Below are positions 43,991 to 51,888 of a DNA stretch of 64,000 nucleotides, piece after piece. Each line of letters begins with the position of its first letter. Position 1 is the first letter of the stretch. The notes under the pieces were generated by a model that saw only the letters and a list, made by a program, of their open reading frames with translations, ran no database searches and was not told the DNA's origin. This DNA is from Alkaliphilus transvaalensis ATCC 700919 (GTDB lineage Bacteria > Bacillota > Clostridia > Peptostreptococcales > Natronincolaceae): the NCBI RefSeq assembly GCF_000621485.1, contig NZ_JHYF01000013.1, positions 107,453 to 171,452 on the forward strand, written 5' to 3'. Made by a program: the position numbers and the translations under genes.

Positions 43991-44587
43991 CTATTTAGTA
44001 AGTTCATTAGCTATAGCATTAAAAAGAATTTCTTGCACTTTAGGATAAATATCCTCACTAACATCCTTTTTATGAATAATCATTGCTAAAGTTGATCGAA
44101 TAACACCAGCAATAACTTCAACATCTTCATTGATTAGTTTCTTTGACTCCTTATTTTTCTTGATGAAGTCCATAAGGGGAACAATACTTCTTAGGGTCTT
44201 TGTTGCTAAATATTGGGGAGTTACCTTTCGAGCTACCATTTTGTATTCTTCTATATCAGTTATTAATCTTTGTGTTAAAATGTTTGATTCCAACTCAGAA
44301 ACCATTGCATATAGATATGCCTTAATTGCATCACGTACATTCTTTGCTTCTTGAACCTTAGGCCAAACCTTTTTTTCAATTTCTTGCCCTTCAAGGGTTA
44401 ATAGTTGGAGATAAAGTATCTCTTTTGATTCGAAGAAAACATAAAAACTACTCTTTGCTATCGACACAGAAGAAGTTATCTCTTCAATAGATGTATTTTT
44501 CAATCCCTTGGCGATAAAACTCTTATGGGCAGCCTGCATCATTTCTGATTTAATTCTTTCTTTTTCTATTTCTGTAAATTTCGGCAT
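43991..44587 (-). CDS. TetR-family regulator
   Basis: A 198-residue TetR protein: helix-turn-helix SFIAKGLKNTSIEEITSSVS then IAKSSFYVFFESKEILYLQL (about residues 22-61), with a helical ligand domain after it. Its promoter carries an AAAAACAA-9-TTGTTTTT palindrome. The kinase gene lies 119 bases downstream on the same strand and is a plausible co-regulated gene. Confidence 0.9.
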   Translation of the reverse strand: MPKFTEIEKERIKSEMMQAAHKSFIAKGLKNTSIEEITSSVSIAKSSFYVFFESKEILYLQLLTLEGQEIEKKVWPKVQEAKNVRDAIKAYLYAMVSELESNILTQRLITDIEEYKMVARKVTPQYLATKTLRSIVPLMDFIKKNKESKKLINEDVEVIAGVIRSTLAMIIHKKDVSEDIYPKVQEILFNAIANELTK

Positions 44588-44620
44588 TTATTTCACCTCA
44601 AATAGTATTTTAATAATTAT

Positions 44621-44674
44621 AAAAACAATTTGTTTATTTGTTTTTATTGTAGCAAAATCATGTTGTCCTGTCAA
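44621..44674 (-). promoter_or_regulatory. Promoter and operator of the tetR gene at 43991
   Basis: On the minus strand, TTGACA (44669-44674), 17 bases, TACAAT (44646-44651). The palindrome AAAAACAA (44621-44628)/TTGTTTTT (44638-44645) abuts the -10. The stretch 44675-44904 shows no gene. Confidence 0.8.
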
Positions 44675-44904
44675 TTAGTAACAACCAATTGCTCAAATAC
44701 CTTTAAATTCAACGTTTTAGTACGTCTCCTTAAGAAAAAACTTCTTCATACGCTATACTCTAAGGGAACCTATAAAACCTTCTAAACCCCCTCTATAACA
44801 CGACGGGATTCAGACAAAACTATCATAATAACAATAATAAAAAAACGTTGATATCTATTTTTTTTATTGTTTTAAAAGAACTAGCAAAATATTTTTAATC
44901 CTCA

Positions 44905-44934
44905 TTGACCATAATAGTAACATATGTTACTATT
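44905..44934 (+). promoter_or_regulatory. Promoter with perfect 22-base palindrome
   Basis: TTGACC (44905-44910), 17 bases, TACTAT (44928-44933). A palindrome with arms AATAGTAACAT/ATGTTACTATT (44913-44934) fills spacer and -10, placing PadR binding directly on the promoter. Confidence 0.85.
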
Positions 44935-44965
44935 AACACATGTTATTTAAAGAGAGGTGTAGTTA

Positions 44966-45883
44966 ATGTCAATAAAGTTTGCAATACTAGGTATGCTGAG
45001 TTGGAAAGCTTCCACAGGATATGAACTAAAGAAGATATTTGAGGAGTCTTCTATCCTGTATTGGTCTGGTAATAATAATCAAATTTACAAAGCCCTTAGT
45101 CAAATGCTAGATGAAGAGCTGGTTAAAAGCGAGGTTGTTCATCAGGATAGCTCTCCTTCAAAAAAAATCTATACAATAACTGAAGAAGGTCTTAACGAAC
45201 TAAAAGAATGGGTTATATCGTCACCAGAAGCTCCTGAGATAAAGAAAACTTTTTTGGTTCAACTAGCATGGTCAAACATGTTAAGTGATCAGGAACTAAA
45301 TACCTTATTAATAAGGTATGAGAATGAACTTAAAAATCAATTAATGATGGAGCAGGAAAAAATCAGACGTAGGCTTCCTTCACCCAACAGAAGCTCTAGA
45401 GAAAGTTTTATATGGAATATGATTTCAGAAAACATAATTTCTACCTATAATAACGAATTGAATTGGGTTCGAGAAACCCGACAAAAATTACTTGAAAATC
45501 AAATAATAGAGGAGAAGGAAAAAATGAACTATCAAATAAGAGAAATAGAGAATAAAAAATATATAGAGCTGATTTCCAGTACTGAACCTTTAAGTACAGA
45601 GAATGATTTACTTGATCTGATAGCTTTAAGCTGGGAGCAAGAGACCTCCCTTCTTATGATTCACCATACAGCTTTAGCACAGGATTTTTTCAAACTTAAG
45701 ACCAGAGTAGCAGGAAATTTCATTCAAAAGTTTACAAATTATAATATAAAAGCTGTAGTAATTATCCCGCAGGAGACCATTCTAAAAGGCAAAATTAAAG
45801 AAATGGCCACAGAAACCAACAAAGGCAATCATTTTAGAATATATGAAAGTAAAGAAGAAGCTGAAAGATGGCTTCTAACATAG
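44966..45883 (+). CDS. PadR-family regulator fused to a DUF4180 domain
   Basis: A 305-residue two-part protein. Residues 1-180 are a full PadR: winged helix with KFAILGMLSWKASTGYELKK, NNQIYKALSQMLDEELVKSE, KKIYTITEEG, then Vir_act_alpha_C-type helices. From about residue 190 a separate domain follows (ISSTEPLSTENDLLDLIALS, LAQDFFKLKTRVAGNFIQKF) that matches the DUF4180 pattern. The two are usually separate genes, so DUF4180 may be the sensor module here. AGAGAGG precedes the ATG. No target gene follows, so it may regulate only itself or a distant locus. Confidence 0.8.
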   Translation: MSIKFAILGMLSWKASTGYELKKIFEESSILYWSGNNNQIYKALSQMLDEELVKSEVVHQDSSPSKKIYTITEEGLNELKEWVISSPEAPEIKKTFLVQLAWSNMLSDQELNTLLIRYENELKNQLMMEQEKIRRRLPSPNRSSRESFIWNMISENIISTYNNELNWVRETRQKLLENQIIEEKEKMNYQIREIENKKYIELISSTEPLSTENDLLDLIALSWEQETSLLMIHHTALAQDFFKLKTRVAGNFIQKFTNYNIKAVVIIPQETILKGKIKEMATETNKGNHFRIYESKEEAERWLLT

Positions 45884-45887
45884 AAAA

Positions 45888-45912
45888 AAGGTGAGGTATG
45901 CTTACTCACCTT
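45888..45912. terminator. Shared hairpin between convergent genes
   Basis: AAGGTGAG (45888-45895) and CTCACCTT (45905-45912) pair exactly between the PadR fusion and the convergent gene remnant. Confidence 0.65.
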
Positions 45913-46333
45913 CTCCCTTTATAGGTTTAGTGTATTCTATACAGTTGCAACTATAATAGATTTGGCTGCATAGCATTTTTCTACAGAGACGACCATGATT
46001 ATTCCATGCGCCATACATCTTGCCCTGCTTTGTATTTTCTATAAATTTATCTAACCTTTTTTTAAATAATTCAGGTTGATTCTTCACCTGCTGAATTGTG
46101 TCTATTCTTATTAGCCTATAAAACTCTGGGAATTTCATGAAATTTAAATATCTTTCTTCATCTTCCTTCAATCTTCTCTCTATAACCTCATCGATTATAA
46201 ATGCATTACGACTCATATCTGGTAGCACTTTTCTCCCATTATCAGTCATAAGTCCAAGCCTTTCAAGACGTCGTACTCTTTCTTTGTTCAATTCTGTCCA
46301 TGAACTTTTCTTAGTTCTTCTCTTGTTATTACA
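45902..46333 (-). pseudogene. 5'-truncated YdeI/OmdA-family gene
   Basis: The open frame reads KSSWTELNKERVRRLERLGLMT, then DEVIERRLKEDEERYLNFMKFPEFYRLI, then FKKRLDKFIENTKQGKMYG. This is the C-terminal half of the bacteriocin-protection YdeI/OmpD-associated family. The N-terminal half (a DUF1905/YdeI fold) is missing: upstream the frame ends at a TAA at 46334-46336. The only start-like codon, a TTG at 46289-46291, lies mid-domain. The tail after NNHGRL is also odd. It is most likely a relic. Confidence 0.65.
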
Positions 46334-46373
46334 TTAAGTATTTTCCATATCTGTCATTCATCCTTTCCAACCG

Positions 46374-46973
46374 TCATTCTGCACCCTTTAATATTGCGGG
46401 TAACACAATGAAATCAACCAAGACTTCCAGTTTTTTAGTTGAAATAGGTTCATTTTCTAAAATAATTGCATGACGAATCAGTTGAAATAGTGCTAGTTTC
46501 GTTTCTACAATAGGCATTTTAGTAATTTCTTTTTTTTCTATTGCGATTAGCAGAATATCATCAATTATCTGGAGATGGCTCTTTCTTGCTTCTGCTAGCA
46601 TTTCCTTTATACGCTTGGGACTATTTTGCATCTCATATAAAACCATACGGTTGAATTCCAATGGGAAACTATTCAACTGTTTTATGAACATTTGACCTAT
46701 TAGTATAAGGTTGTCGCGTAGATTACCTTTGTCAAAACTTATTTTTTGACTTTCGCCCTCTAATTCTTGAAATCGATTGTGAACTGTCTCAAAGACTAAA
46801 TCAAACGCAGTATCCCAATGTCTGTATATAACAGAACGGCTTGTCTTCGCTTCTCTCGCTATGCGAGCAAAATTGATAGCGTTAAATCCCTCTGTCGTTA
46901 ACAGACGATAGGTAACCTCATATATAGCACTTTGAAGCTGATCACCACGACGACGCATTGTATTATTAGCCAT
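46374..46973 (-). CDS. TetR-family regulator
   Basis: A 199-residue TetR: helix-turn-helix LTTEGFNAINFARIAREAKT then SRSVIYRHWDTAFDLVFETV (about residues 24-63), with a TetR_C-like helical domain. AGGAGGG precedes the ATG. A perfect 25-base palindrome (47079-47103) and a weaker one (47022-47046) lie upstream, covering both its own promoter side and the divergent ferredoxin promoter, so it probably represses both. Confidence 0.9.
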   Translation of the reverse strand: MANNTMRRRGDQLQSAIYEVTYRLLTTEGFNAINFARIAREAKTSRSVIYRHWDTAFDLVFETVHNRFQELEGESQKISFDKGNLRDNLILIGQMFIKQLNSFPLEFNRMVLYEMQNSPKRIKEMLAEARKSHLQIIDDILLIAIEKKEITKMPIVETKLALFQLIRHAIILENEPISTKKLEVLVDFIVLPAILKGAE

Positions 46974-47021
46974 TTTAATCCCTCCTAAAAGTCATTATAT
47001 CGTAAAATGTACCTTAAAAGC

Positions 47022-47046
47022 AATAAGATACACCTTGAACCTTATT
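47022..47046. promoter_or_regulatory. Imperfect TetR operator
   Basis: A 25-base imperfect palindrome beginning AATAAGATACAC and ending CTTATT. The half-site AGATACAC matches the perfect operator at 47079-47103. It touches the ferredoxin -35 box. Confidence 0.55.
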
Positions 47047-47073
47047 GACATTTTGAGTTTTTTTGAGTATTCT
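47045..47073 (+). promoter_or_regulatory. Promoter of the ferredoxin gene
   Basis: TTGACA (47045-47050), 17 bases, TATTCT (47068-47073). The start point would lie inside the palindrome at 47079-47103. A leader of about 165 bases follows. Confidence 0.7.
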
Positions 47074-47078
47074 ATATA

Positions 47079-47103
47079 CATTAGATACACAGTGTATCTA
47101 ATG
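47079..47103. promoter_or_regulatory. Perfect 25-base palindromic operator
   Basis: CATTAGATACAC (47079-47090), a central A, and GTGTATCTAATG (47092-47103). It lies at the predicted ferredoxin transcription start. Confidence 0.85.
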
Positions 47104-47246
47104 TGCATGGTTATCATATCAAAATAATTGATAAATTTGTTTTATACTTGTTAATCCATACCACATGAAGGGATTAGTGTATTCAGATGAGCATGTTTTT
47201 AAAGTAGCCAAGATTTTTAATAAAGTATAGAGAGGAGAATTTAAGT

Positions 47247-47492
47247 ATGTCAAAGCTTAAAAGAAATATTGCTGAAATAAAATGTTTAAGAAAAATTTTT
47301 GAAGCCAAAGGAAGCATAAAAAATGATTTTAAAAAATGTGTTTACTGCGGCTTATGTCAAAAGGTATGTTCGGTTGATGCTATAGCTGTATCTAAAGATC
47401 AAAAAACATGGAGCATTGAAGATGACATTTGTGTTCGTTGTACCCATTGCGTTTTCAAATGTCCAATCAAAGCACTAACATTACAAAAGTAA
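47247..47492 (+). CDS. 2[4Fe-4S] ferredoxin-type protein
   Basis: An 81-residue protein with a 30-residue basic N-terminal extension followed by two classic cluster motifs, CVYCGLCQKVC (about residues 31-41) and CVRCTHCVFKC (about 62-72), each followed by a Pro or Ser turn. It should carry two [4Fe-4S] clusters and act as a small electron carrier. AGAGGAG precedes the ATG. The divergent TetR and a palindrome on its promoter suggest induction by a small molecule, which is unusual for a ferredoxin. Confidence 0.85.
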   Translation: MSKLKRNIAEIKCLRKIFEAKGSIKNDFKKCVYCGLCQKVCSVDAIAVSKDQKTWSIEDDICVRCTHCVFKCPIKALTLQK

Positions 47493-47547
47493 GCTGGATT
47501 AGAGAAAGTAGAAGCTAGAAACTTCTGGTACAGGAGGGATACCTATC

Positions 47548-47799
47548 ATGGCTAATGGAAGAAAAACCATTTATGAAGAAATCGTTAAATATTGTATTAA
47601 ACACCAGAAGAATTATGCAGAAACAGCTGACAAATATCAAGTGTCCTATTAGCAGGTTATATGTGGACAAGTAAATATGAAAATAATGGCGTTGAAGCCC
47701 TTCAGTATAGACACGGAAAGCGAAAAGATAGAGGAGCAAATGTCAGAGTTAGAAAAACTAAAGGCACAAAATAAGCTTGAGATTTTCATTATACAATAA
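47548..47799 (+). pseudogene. IS3-family orfA relic
   Basis: AGGAGGG and an ATG open MANGRKTIYEEIVKYCIKH, then NYAETADKYQVSY, then an in-frame TAG. After a frameshift it continues YMWTSKYENNGVEALQYRHG, and after another EQMSELEKLKAQNKL. This is the helix-turn-helix plus leucine-zipper layout of an IS3-type OrfA. The zipper tail then fades and no OrfB follows. I cannot identify terminal repeats. Confidence 0.75.
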
Positions 47800-47802
47800 T
47801 AA

Positions 47803-47833
47803 AAAGGGGTAATAAAAACACATTTACCCCCTT
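47803..47833 (-). terminator. Terminator of the ECF sigma/anti-sigma operon
   Basis: On the minus strand, a GGGGGTAA/TTACCCC stem runs into TTTTTT. It lies 33 bases past the anti-sigma stop codon. Confidence 0.8.
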
Positions 47834-47865
47834 TCATAAGAGTTTTAAACTCATATGATTTTTAT

Positions 47866-49137
47866 TTAGTCATAATAGATGTTTGGTTTTGTTGGTAAAA
47901 CTTCATTAATATACATACTTTCATGAGGAATATGATTAATACTGTCTAAAAATTCTTCTGCTGTTCCAAAAACTAGAACTCCATAGGTTTTAACTCCGTG
48001 CTCAGCAATATACTTGAGTGCTTCAGCATAGAAATCTGTCTTATAATAATTATAATCAAACATATTTACATAGTCTTCTCGGTTTCTAAGATACGCTAGC
48101 CTAGACTTGAAATGAATCCCATAGCTTTCATATATTTTTTCCGGATAATCTTTATTTGCTAAGTCAAAATAATCTCTAAAATCTATCAGATAGAACAGAG
48201 GATATTTCTCTGGGTCAGGCCGTGTACTAGATGAAGGTTCATCGTTGTAGTTCGGGTTAAAACCCACTAGGTGAATCTGTTGAGTTTCACTCCATTGAAC
48301 GCCAGGCTTTACCGTTCGGATACCTACCCATTTAAAGTCTAATGATGGATGTTCTTGGCTCATGTGATAAAATTCTTTCATAGTAAGATCTTCATCAAAC
48401 ACGATACTCATAGAAATATAGGACAGTGGATTAAGTTCATTTAAATAACGAAGCGTTTTTTCATTTTTTTGTTGGATTTCTTTATTCCTTAATGTAGCCT
48501 CATCTTCACTGGCATATTCACTATAATCATGTTTTATTCTCTCAAATCCTTCCCAAATTCCAAATCGATTTTCTATACTAAAGATTCCATCTATTGCATA
48601 GGTCAATTTTCCTCTTGAAAGATTAACAAAATGACGTTGCTCTTTTTTTGTAAAAAGATCCCGTAAAGAGTAGCTTACTTCATATTTGCCAAATCCTTTG
48701 GGTTCTTGGAATGTAACTAAGTTACTTGAGTATCCAGGTATATTAAGGCTTACATAAGCCTGCATGTCATAGTAAAAATCTGGTGATTGATACTCTTGAT
48801 CCTCTGACTGAGTAGTAGCTGTTGGGTCATAATATACCCAGTCTATGATGCCTGATACTACGTAAAAAATTCCGATATAAAGTGCCACAACTACCATCAC
48901 TGAGGTAAGCACTACTTTTCTCAATCTTTTGTTTACACTCTTCTTTAGTTTACTCGTTTCCTCTTCCTGATACTCAAAACTAGATGTATTCCAACCCCCA
49001 TAAATCTCCTCATCCATTACATCCGATAAATATTCTTCTAAAACTTCGTGCCTTTCTATCTCTTGCTCAATCAAATCTCTCTCTTCATCATTTACTAGAC
49101 CTTTCTTATACCGATTAAATAAGTCTTTATAATCCAT
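47866..49137 (-). CDS. Membrane anti-sigma factor (Sigma_reg_N/Sigma_reg_C type)
   Basis: A 423-residue protein. About 75 cytoplasmic residues that should hold the sigma factor (DYKDLFNRYKKGLVNDEERD) precede one membrane helix (about residues 76-98, VVLTSVMVVVALYIGIFYVV) and a large extracytoplasmic domain. I recall this layout for the Sigma_reg_N and Sigma_reg_C families. The ATG at 49137 follows GGAGGG and is one base after the sigma stop codon, so translation is coupled. A start 63 bases upstream would overlap the sigma gene and is unlikely. Envelope stress probably releases the sigma factor. Confidence 0.8.
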   Translation of the reverse strand: MDYKDLFNRYKKGLVNDEERDLIEQEIERHEVLEEYLSDVMDEEIYGGWNTSSFEYQEEETSKLKKSVNKRLRKVVLTSVMVVVALYIGIFYVVSGIIDWVYYDPTATTQSEDQEYQSPDFYYDMQAYVSLNIPGYSSNLVTFQEPKGFGKYEVSYSLRDLFTKKEQRHFVNLSRGKLTYAIDGIFSIENRFGIWEGFERIKHDYSEYASEDEATLRNKEIQQKNEKTLRYLNELNPLSYISMSIVFDEDLTMKEFYHMSQEHPSLDFKWVGIRTVKPGVQWSETQQIHLVGFNPNYNDEPSSSTRPDPEKYPLFYLIDFRDYFDLANKDYPEKIYESYGIHFKSRLAYLRNREDYVNMFDYNYYKTDFYAEALKYIAEHGVKTYGVLVFGTAEEFLDSINHIPHESMYINEVLPTKPNIYYD

Positions 49138-49138
49138 T

Positions 49139-49618
49139 TCATCCCTCCATCTCCTTCTTAAGCTTCTTCCTTGCTCTGAATAACATAGTCTTAGCAGCAC
49201 TTTCTGTGCTATTCATTAGCTTACTTATATCCTTAACAGAAAAATCACAAAAGTAATATAGAATAAGAATCTCTTTGTAGGAGTCATTTAATTTTATCAC
49301 TAAATTGTATAAGTACTTCTTTTCCTCATCATCAATAACCTTATCCAATGGAGTTTCATTATTTATAAGTATTCTCTCAAGAATTCTTTCACTGCTATAC
49401 TCCCTGTTTTTCTTAAGATGATCTAAGTATAAATTCTTGCAAACTCTTAATAACCAGTACTTAATGTAACTTACATCATCAAGAGACAAATAGGCTTTGA
49501 AAAAGGTGTCACTAGTCAAATCCTGTGCTAAATGATGATTTTTACACAGTGAAAAAGCGTATAGAAATAATTCTCTATGATATTTAATAAATAATTGTTC
49601 TATCTGATCATTTATCAC
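49139..49618 (-). CDS. ECF-family sigma factor
   Basis: A 159-residue sigma factor: region 2 (FLYAFSLCKNHHLAQDLTSDTF, split around residue 30, then IKYWLLRVCKNLYLDHLKK) and region 4 (LNDSYKEILILYYFCDFSVK, DISKLMNSTESAAKTMLFRARKKL). It heads a two-gene operon with its anti-sigma factor. Such pairs usually autoregulate and respond to cell-envelope stress; I could not pick out a certain ECF promoter upstream. Confidence 0.95.
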   Translation of the reverse strand: MINDQIEQLFIKYHRELFLYAFSLCKNHHLAQDLTSDTFFKAYLSLDDVSYIKYWLLRVCKNLYLDHLKKNREYSSERILERILINNETPLDKVIDDEEKKYLYNLVIKLNDSYKEILILYYFCDFSVKDISKLMNSTESAAKTMLFRARKKLKKEMEG

Positions 49619-49955
49619 ACTGGCACCCCTTTCACTACATAAACGAATTATATAGATTTAGGTTACACTATTAATTAAAATTTTTAAAATTCTTTCTCAA
49701 GCTAAATTTAAAGCTGACTCAACAATAATGATATAAGTCAGCTTTATAAATACTTCAATTCTATTTTGTTAAATCATTCAATAATAACGGCAAAGAATAA
49801 CCTTAACTGGTAGGATGACTTAATCAATCCAAATTAATCAATATCTGCAATCTTTTCTCTCTTCCATTTTATAGTGATTCAGGATAAGCTTCTAATTTTA
49901 AATTTTTCAACTTTATCTCTTTGCTTTTTAAGGTAACAGGGTCCAAGCAGAAAAT
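49619..49955. other. Intergenic region with a terminator-like hairpin
   Basis: AAAGCTGACT (49710-49719) and AGTCAGCTTT (49736-49745) pair exactly, about 210 bases past the stop of the 49956 gene on the minus strand. No coding relic recognised in the rest. Confidence 0.5.
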
Positions 49956-50396
49956 TTATTCTATATCCTGATTAGCCTTGTTATCACTAATCTTAAATAG
50001 AATACTTTGACTAATCACCCACATAGTAAAAAATATGATTAGGGATGCAAGTAGCTTAAATATATCTTCTATATTGGATAATTTACCCTTCATCATAAAA
50101 AACTTCACAATTGTAAATGTAATTGAGCCTACGAAGGCCCCGATAATGCTTACCTTTTTTCTTGAATATTTATTTCTGTGGGTTAAATAAAAGCCTTTTA
50201 AAACATTATTTACTACTACATATATAGAAAGTCCTACTGTAAGCAAGAAAATATCTATATACTCTGCTACATTCTGCTGAAGCATAAATTGTCGATAGAG
50301 CAAGATCCCCCATAAAGCTAAAAAACATAAACCAAAGGCACTTGAGTTAATCTTTCTTTTCTCTGAAACAATCCTTTCATCTTCAATCCTCTTCAT
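49956..50396 (-). CDS. DUF6773-like small membrane protein
   Basis: A 146-residue protein with four predicted helices (about residues 20-36, 46-64, 82-102 and 112-132) and a conserved-looking RIEDERIVSEKRKINSSAF start. It resembles the uncharacterised DUF6773 proteins, which as I recall sit next to a small XRE regulator. Here that regulator ends 3 bases upstream. The pair may form a membrane-linked transcription switch; function unknown. Confidence 0.65.
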   Translation of the reverse strand: MKRIEDERIVSEKRKINSSAFGLCFLALWGILLYRQFMLQQNVAEYIDIFLLTVGLSIYVVVNNVLKGFYLTHRNKYSRKKVSIIGAFVGSITFTIVKFFMMKGKLSNIEDIFKLLASLIIFFTMWVISQSILFKISDNKANQDIE

Positions 50397-50399
50397 TCA

Positions 50400-50585
50400 T
50401 TATTCCTCCCAAAAAATGTCATTTAAAGTCTTATCCAATACTTTACATATGGAGATACAAAGTTTCAATGTGGGATTGTAATTGCCTGATTCAATCATAC
50501 CAATTGTCTGCCTTGTAACTCCAACTAAATCCGCCAACTGTTCCTGCGATAAATCCTTCTCTACTCGTGAAAGCTTTAATTTCAT
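50400..50585 (-). CDS. XRE-family helix-turn-helix regulator (YgzD/YvaO-like)
   Basis: A 61-residue DNA-binding protein that is almost only a helix-turn-helix: KDLSQEQLADLVGVTRQTIG, then ESGNYNPTLKLCISICKVL, and the end LNDIFW. I start at the ATG at 50585, the family's usual N-terminus. A GTG at 50609 is also in frame but overlaps the AGGAGG, so the true start is unsettled. A clear promoter lies at 50635-50663. Partner of the DUF6773-like membrane protein. Confidence 0.85.
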   Translation of the reverse strand: MKLKLSRVEKDLSQEQLADLVGVTRQTIGMIESGNYNPTLKLCISICKVLDKTLNDIFWEE

Positions 50586-50634
50586 ATTTTTTTGACTAAC
50601 GGGACTCACCTCCTATGTAAATTATTGTAAGTTT

Positions 50635-50663
50635 ATTATAATATATAATTAACTTAATGTCAA
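50635..50663 (-). promoter_or_regulatory. Promoter of the XRE/DUF6773 operon
   Basis: On the minus strand, TTGACA (50658-50663), 17 bases, TATAAT (50635-50640). Confidence 0.85.
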
Positions 50664-50767
50664 ATATATTTTGCATTTTGTATGTATTATATTCCATTAG
50701 CGTTAATTGTAAAAATAAATTTCCATTTGTATTGGGATGAAAAATAGTTAACATCCATCTGATGAAT

Positions 50768-50806
50768 AAAAGCAGACTTAACGCTGTTAATGTTAAGTCT
50801 GCTTTT
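50768..50806. terminator. Hairpin terminator
   Basis: AAAAGCAGACTTAAC (50768-50782) and GTTAAGTCTGCTTTT (50792-50806) pair exactly. It is the first of two strong hairpins in tandem. Confidence 0.75.
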
Positions 50807-50833
50807 ATTCCAAATTCTTTGTCATCTTGACAT

Positions 50834-50880
50834 AAAAAAAGTCCTATTGGCAGTTAATCTTCACCAATAGGACTTTTTTT
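50834..50880. terminator. Bidirectional terminator after the chemoreceptor relic
   Basis: AAAAAAAGTCCTATTGG (50834-50850) and CCAATAGGACTTTTTTT (50864-50880) pair exactly, with T-runs on both strands. Confidence 0.9.
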
Positions 50881-50899
50881 AGATTAGGGGAAAGGGCAA

Positions 50900-51833
50900 C
50901 TATATTTTAAATTGTGCTACTGCCTTAGTAAGGCTTTCAGAATTTTCCTCAGTATCCTTCATGAAGTCAGCAAATTTTGTAGCCATCTCCATTACGAGGT
51001 TTGTTTGAGATGTAATTTGCAAAATGGATTCCGTCAATACATTAATTTTCTCCACTGCTTTTGATTGCTGGATGGATGTCCTCATATCTTCATCAATCGT
51101 CTGTCGTATATCATATGCTGCCCTCTGGGAAGTAATGGCATTCTCCTTTAATTCCTCTGCACGATTACTGATTTTTTCAACAATCATAGAACTATTTAGT
51201 GCTTTTGTGGCTATGGAATCGGCTGTACTTTCAATTTCTGTTGAAGTTGCGTTCATTTCCTCTGTTGATGCTGCGGTTCCCTCCATTCCAACAGACATCT
51301 TTTCTGTGGTTGCAGAAACTTCTTCTATTTGGGAGACTAGCTCAGATAAATTTTGTAATGATGCATCAACTTTATCCCTCATATTATCAGCTTCACTGAC
51401 AATATCATGAAGAACAGACCGAATTGACTTACTCATAACCTCCACAGAATTTGCTAGTAATCCAAGTTCATCCTTTCTAGTTAATAATTTTCTATCTACT
51501 TCCTTGGTAAAATCTGCATTTGCTAGGACATTCATATGTTCTGCCAAGGACTTTATTGGGGCCATTCAGCTACAAGTAAAGGTACCAGAATGACCTGGTG
51601 AGTACCCCATGAAAATTATTACTATCATCAAGTATCGGTGTACTTATTGGGATTTCCTTTAACTCTGTATTAATATTTTCGATCATATCAATAATAGCAG
51701 TGCTTTTTGTATCTCTTGCTTTAATGAAATATTCTCTATGGCTAATGTCAATAGGTTTATTGTTAGCCAGCATAACGCCTGCATGGCCATTTTTATCTGC
51801 AACGGTGGTCGTAAAGAAAAATGCCCTAACCGT
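50900..51833 (-). pseudogene. Decayed methyl-accepting chemotaxis protein
   Basis: Two pieces of a chemoreceptor lie in order. Up to 51833, a piece of a periplasmic Cache domain reads VADKNGHAGVMLANNKPIDI, then SHREYFIKARDTKSTAI, and ends at a TAG. Then comes a HAMP plus cytoplasmic signalling helix bundle (MAPIKSLAEHMNVLANADF). The second membrane helix is missing at the junction near 51567. Inside the signalling domain the conserved hairpin tip (after ITSQTNL, where ALNAAIEAARAGE is expected) is deleted and joins directly to VMEMATKFADFM. The receptor cannot signal to CheA. Confidence 0.8.
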
Positions 51834-51888
51834 CTACAAAAATTGTATAGTTCATGTGTTGGGAGAAAGTCTAATCAAATTTAACTTT

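Noticed and set aside
47165..47230. A 21-codon frame (MKGLVYSDEHVFKVAKIFNK) in the ferredoxin leader
   Set aside because: It lacks a ribosome binding site. It may be a relic or chance; I could not link it to a family.
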